Assembly: GCF_010470675.1 (NCBI RefSeq)
Contig: NZ_VOIQ01000010.1
Span: 142,036 to 206,035, forward strand
Direction: 5' to 3'
Length of the DNA: 64,000 bases
Source of the DNA: Desulfovibrio sp. JC010
Lineage (GTDB): Bacteria > Desulfobacterota > Desulfovibrionia > Desulfovibrionales > Desulfovibrionaceae
The translations under genes and the position numbers were made by a program. Below, piece after piece: positions 61,009 to 64,000 of the stretch (the stretch's first letter is position 1; the number at the start of each line of letters is the position of its first letter). Below the pieces are notes generated by a model. It made no database searches. It was not told the DNA's origin and worked only from the letters and a program-made list of their open reading frames with translations.

Positions 61009-62076
61009 ATGAATGAAGATGCAGCAAACCAGAACAGCGGAGCAGAAGAGTTTCTGCAAATAAGTCCTAATATTTTAAATACATTCAGCGGTAAACTCCC
61101 TGTTTCCCTATGCATTCATGATGACGAATTCCAGCGCGTGGTCCCTCTTTTTGCCAAAGATACGAGGCTGTCAGATAAAAAACAGGAACAGGTCAACAAC
61201 TACTGCAATGAAGGAAACCTGTTCATTTCCAAGGAAGATTACGCCTCGCTGGCCGGGCATATCAGCCAGAACCTCGGCGCACTGCTGACCGAACACTTCC
61301 TTGACGAAGCCGCTGCAGCTGAAATTTTTTACAACGGCGTGCTGGAAAAAGTACGCAGCTTTTACTCCAACCCCATCGGGGACACCCTCTCGGAACTGAA
61401 CACCGTTCTGGCTATTTTCTGCGAATACGTATGGGTTGATCCCAACAGGTGGGCACATTTCTTCAATGCCCTGAAAAGAGAAAAAGATATTTGCTGCCAT
61501 GTGGTTAACACCCTATTCGTCGGCACCTCCATCTACCTGAAGATACTTTACAAACCCGGTGAAAAAATGGAGCTCAATCCGCTGGCCATGGGGCTTGTCC
61601 TGCATGATCTGGGTATGACCCAGATTCCAGCCGCAACCCTGCAGAAGCCCACGAAATTTCTGTACAAAGAAAGAATGCGCATGCAGGAGCATGTGGATAT
61701 TGCTGAAAAGATGCTCAACCGGCTTGAAATAAGGGATGAAACCATCAAAGCCTGTGTCTTCGACCATCACGAGCGCATGGACGGCAGCGGCTATCCCAAA
61801 GGCCGCCGGGGCGATGCCATCACCCTTGAAGCAAGAGTCTGTGCCATTGCTGACGCTTTTTGCGGCATGATTGCCGACCGTTACCACCGTCCCGGCCTGA
61901 ATGCCATTCTCGCAGCCATCATCCTTACGGAAAGCAAGACCAAGTACGACCCGAAGCTGACAACCTCGCTGATCTCATTCATCATATCCAACAACCCGGA
62001 TATGAAAGCACTGCTGCAGGATAAAGCAAAAATGCAGCAGCTAAGGGCCATAGCTCTTCAAAAAGCTGCCCAATAA
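61009..62076 (+). CDS. HD-GYP-like phosphodiesterase domain protein
   Basis: 355 residues from ATG 61009 (AAGGGA 9 bases upstream). The N-terminal 150 residues are not a recognised sensor domain. The HD-GYP domain has the first His in CCHVVNTLF, then HDLGMTQIPAATLQKP (the canonical HDxGK reads HDLGM), MRMQEHVDIAEKML, and HHERMDGSGYPKGRRGDAI, with the GYP motif intact, and ARVCAIADAF. Such enzymes degrade cyclic di-GMP or related dinucleotides. The Lys-to-Met change next to the HD pair could reduce activity. A perfect terminator follows. Confidence 0.85.
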   Translation: MNEDAANQNSGAEEFLQISPNILNTFSGKLPVSLCIHDDEFQRVVPLFAKDTRLSDKKQEQVNNYCNEGNLFISKEDYASLAGHISQNLGALLTEHFLDEAAAAEIFYNGVLEKVRSFYSNPIGDTLSELNTVLAIFCEYVWVDPNRWAHFFNALKREKDICCHVVNTLFVGTSIYLKILYKPGEKMELNPLAMGLVLHDLGMTQIPAATLQKPTKFLYKERMRMQEHVDIAEKMLNRLEIRDETIKACVFDHHERMDGSGYPKGRRGDAITLEARVCAIADAFCGMIADRYHRPGLNAILAAIILTESKTKYDPKLTTSLISFIISNNPDMKALLQDKAKMQQLRAIALQKAAQ

Positions 62077-62079
62077 AAC

Positions 62080-62110
62080 AAGGCCGGGATGAAATAATCA
62101 TCCCGGCCTT
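62080..62110. terminator. perfect 13-bp terminator hairpin
   Basis: AAGGCCGGGATGA (62080-62092) and TCATCCCGGCCTT (62098-62110), between the convergent HD-GYP and AEC genes. Confidence 0.9.
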
Positions 62111-62122
62111 TCTCTTTGTAAT

Positions 62123-63088
62123 CTAGCCGTTGATCAAGGGCAGTCCGCACATATCGGTCAGCAATAAAGTCAAATAAAGCATGGGTATGTACAGGATCAT
62201 GGAGACCAGAAAAGTAGCAGAAGTCTCGGCTTCACAGGTCTGGTAAGTTTCTGCCAATACGCAGGAAATCGCCGCCACAGGCATCCCCGTAAGCAGAATT
62301 CCCATTAAAAGCATTGTCCCCCTGACACCGAAAGCCCACAAACAGGCAGCAGCCAGCAGCGGGTGAATTATCAGTTTAACCAAATTGACCAGCCCGATAT
62401 TCATGACCTTCAATTCCATTTTATTTCTTGCCAGAAGAATCCCGACCGAAAAGAGAGCACATGGAACTGAAGCCATGCCGAAATTGTGCAACCCGACTTC
62501 AAGAAAATCAGGCAGTTCATAATGAAGAAATGAATAAACAGCACCGATGAACGAAGCCCCGATCAGGGGTGTTTTGATCATGGATAATACAATCTCCCAG
62601 ACCACTCTGATACGCGACTGGGATTTGTCCGCAGCATGCAGTGCAAAACTGGAGACAATCAGGATAACAATAATGATCGGCAGGATGATTCCGAGTGTGG
62701 TTGCAAGCAACGCCTGTCTTGAGCCTTCGAACAGGTACATCATAATGGGCAGGCCGAGGTAACCTGAATTAGGAAAACTTGCCGTGCCGGCCCGCATGCT
62801 GTTCTCGGTAAAACTTCCCTTTAGCGCAAACTTTGAAATTAAAAAGCCCAGGAAATAAATCCCGACCAGTGCCACCAGATACCCTGCAATAAAATTACCC
62901 TGTGCAATTTCCTCGAAAGGAGTGACTGCAAGAGAACTGAACAGAAGAGCAGGCAGAGTAAAGTAATAAACAAAGTCATTGAGTACTGCGGCCGAATTCT
63001 CCGGAAGAATCTGGCGGCGATAGGAAAAATATCCGGCCAGAATCATCAGGAGCAAAGGCGTAAGAGCTGAAAGGGCGGTTACAAGCAT
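62123..63088 (-). CDS. AEC-family auxin-efflux-like transporter
   Basis: 321 residues with about ten membrane segments. ALTPLLLMILAGYFSYRRQIL, FVYYFTLPALLFSSLA, SFPNSGYLGLPIMMYLF (conserved NxGYLGLP), KTPLIGASFIGAVYSFL and LAAACLWAFGVRGTMLLMGILLTGMPVAA are typical of AEC transporters of small carboxylates such as malonate or auxin-like acids. Single gene. The ATG at 63088 is preceded by TTTAAATAC, without a strong ribosome binding site. Confidence 0.9.
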   Translation of the reverse strand: MLVTALSALTPLLLMILAGYFSYRRQILPENSAAVLNDFVYYFTLPALLFSSLAVTPFEEIAQGNFIAGYLVALVGIYFLGFLISKFALKGSFTENSMRAGTASFPNSGYLGLPIMMYLFEGSRQALLATTLGIILPIIIVILIVSSFALHAADKSQSRIRVVWEIVLSMIKTPLIGASFIGAVYSFLHYELPDFLEVGLHNFGMASVPCALFSVGILLARNKMELKVMNIGLVNLVKLIIHPLLAAACLWAFGVRGTMLLMGILLTGMPVAAISCVLAETYQTCEAETSATFLVSMILYIPMLYLTLLLTDMCGLPLING

Positions 63089-63223
63089 AATGGTGATAAG
63101 TATTTAAACTATGGGCTAAATTGTGACGGGTCCAGCATGCGCAGCGTGAATTAATATAGACATGTTAAGAAAAAAACATTTATATAATAACAGGATGTAA
63201 TTTTTGACTCACCCGGAGGCTGC

Positions 63224-63808
63224 ATGCAGGATGAAATTATTCTAAGAAACGACTTGCGTCCAGTAGGGATTATATTATGCATTTTCGGCCTAATCGGAGC
63301 TGTAGGTTTTGTCCTGCTCAGCATTTTCGGCTCCTTTGCAACGCAGAATGAAGCGGAAATACACCTGACACGCATCATGGGCTTCGTGGGGATCGGTGCC
63401 TTTGTTTGGAAGATTATCACACTCAATGAACAAAAGAACTTTCTCGAAACCAGTAAAGACGGTATCAAAATTTTCGGCAATGTAACTAAATACATCCCGT
63501 GGGAAAATATTAAGGATATCGGTATTGAACAAGCTACGCCAGGCCCCGATCCGGAGTCAGAAAACTATTCCCCGCTCATGAAACCCCGCTTAAACCCGGT
63601 AATGTATCTTGAATTACACAGAGCAGATAAAATTTTATTTGAAAGTAAAGTCCAGAAATTCTCAGCCCGTAAAATTGATCGGCTCATTCGGGACTTAGCA
63701 GAGTTGGACAACCGCATCCCCTTGGATGTGGAATTTATGACTGCTAATACTCAGGAAGAGATTTGTGAGATGCTGCGGGTGCGATGGAGGCGGGCGGTGA
63801 GTGAATAA
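63224..63808 (+). CDS. membrane protein with PH-like soluble domain
   Basis: 194 residues. Two hydrophobic segments (GIILCIFGLIGAVGFVLLSIF and IMGFVGIGAFVWKIITL) are followed by a soluble part with a PH-like pattern (SKDGIKIFGNVTKYIPWENIKDIGI, VMYLELHRADKILFESK). The C-terminal 50 residues are acidic and helical. I do not recognise the family; the layout resembles membrane-anchored PH-domain proteins. Single gene, ending near the rRNA operon's terminator. Stop is TAA. A likely ribosome binding site (GGAGG) lies upstream. Confidence 0.65.
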   Translation: MQDEIILRNDLRPVGIILCIFGLIGAVGFVLLSIFGSFATQNEAEIHLTRIMGFVGIGAFVWKIITLNEQKNFLETSKDGIKIFGNVTKYIPWENIKDIGIEQATPGPDPESENYSPLMKPRLNPVMYLELHRADKILFESKVQKFSARKIDRLIRDLAELDNRIPLDVEFMTANTQEEICEMLRVRWRRAVSE

Positions 63809-63823
63809 TTTAAGCCAAAAAGT

Positions 63824-63857
63824 AAAAGGTCCGTTCAATTTAATGAACGGACCTTTT
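63824..63857. terminator. perfect 14-bp terminator hairpin of the rRNA operon
   Basis: AAAAGGTCCGTTCA (63824-63837) and TGAACGGACCTTTT (63844-63857); serves the minus-strand 5S rRNA and probably the convergent gene. Confidence 0.9.
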
Positions 63858-63867
63858 AAAATAAAAG

Positions 63868-63985
63868 CTTGCGACGACCTACTTTCCCACTGGCTACCGA
63901 GGCAGTATCATCGGCGATGGAGAGCTTAACTTCCGAGTTCGCAAGTGGAGTCGGGTGTGACCTGATTTCATTAACGGATAGATTT
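63868..63985 (-). rRNA. rrf: 5S ribosomal RNA
   Basis: The minus strand shows GGTCACACCCGACTCC, GCGAACTCGGAAGTTAAGC, CATCGCCGATGATACTG and GGGAAAGTAGGTCGTCGCA, the conserved 5S helices II-V. The 3' end is CGTCGCAAGC. The 5' end is placed at about 63985 from the usual length; I did not find an obvious 5' partner for the CGTCGCAAGC end within the window, so the exact start is uncertain. An rRNA operon (16S-23S) should lie beyond the right edge. Confidence 0.88.
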
Positions 63986-64000
63986 CACCCCGCCGTCCTA

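Overview
The window looks like a piece of a Desulfovibrionales chromosome (Maridesulfovibrio/Desulfovibrio type). This is inferred from the gene families present: a selenoprotein, CheX, a HEAT-repeat/receiver fusion, many two-component proteins and flavodoxin-like redox enzymes. Three blocks differ in base composition and content: an AT-rich accessory block (about 1-12.86 kb), a mobilisable island (about 12.97-39.6 kb) and ordinary chromosome (39.66 kb to the end, reaching a 5S rRNA).

Left accessory block. From the left edge come a partial membrane protein with an SH3-like tail, two hypothetical genes, and a retron of the Ec67 type (reverse transcriptase fused to TOPRIM) with its msr-msd RNA bounded by a perfect 12-bp a1/a2 repeat. 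Then follow a candidate small RNA carrying 15 tandem NNGGT pentamers, a serine recombinase, a flagellin whose variable region is seven 46-residue propeller-like repeats, and an XRE regulator. The most unusual content is at 6.5-6.8 and 9.5-12.2 kb. Four reading frames there (ribbon-helix-helix protein, Pol I/T7-RNAP-fold replicase, RNase HI-like protein, AlpA-like HTH protein) are open for their whole length except for in-frame TGA codons, and all four end in TAG. In the RNase HI-like frame two TGAs fall, in a gapless alignment, on the two conserved tryptophans of the W-x4-W motif. I infer either an element that reads UGA as Trp, or a relic of one. Its right end carries 67-bp tandem repeats and a tRNA-Leu 3' fragment.

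Island. A tyrosine integrase lies beside the tRNA-Leu fragment (12.9 kb), and the intact tRNA-Leu(CAA) is at 39.7 kb. About 100 bp are directly repeated at both places, so this is a tRNA-Leu integrated element in tandem with the left block. It carries a MOBP-type relaxase, MobC, a primase/DUF3987 protein and an AlpA-like protein, but no mating-pair genes, so it is an integrative mobilisable element. Two near-identical ~100-bp oriT-like sequences in opposite orientation flank the cargo (15.9 and 35.9 kb). The cargo is redox and detoxification metabolism under many local repressors: two C_GCAxxG_C_C proteins (one a selenoprotein with a SECIS-like hairpin), two flavodoxin-like reductases, two carboxymuconolactone decarboxylase-like proteins, two PNPOx-like proteins, two radical SAM proteins, an aldehyde dehydrogenase, an Old Yellow Enzyme, and GlxA/AraC, TetR (three), ArsR and HxlR regulators. 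Several operators overlap their promoters, and some transcripts look leaderless.

Chromosome. After tRNA-Leu come a DUF554 protein, a SpoIIE-type phosphatase receptor with a membrane partner and a LOG-family protein, ornithine aminotransferase, two large hybrid histidine kinases, a DUF1786 protein, a lipase-like hydrolase, HEAT-CheY and CheX, NupC and ClC transporters, an HD-GYP protein, an AEC transporter, and a 5S rRNA on the minus strand marking an rRNA operon beyond the right edge.
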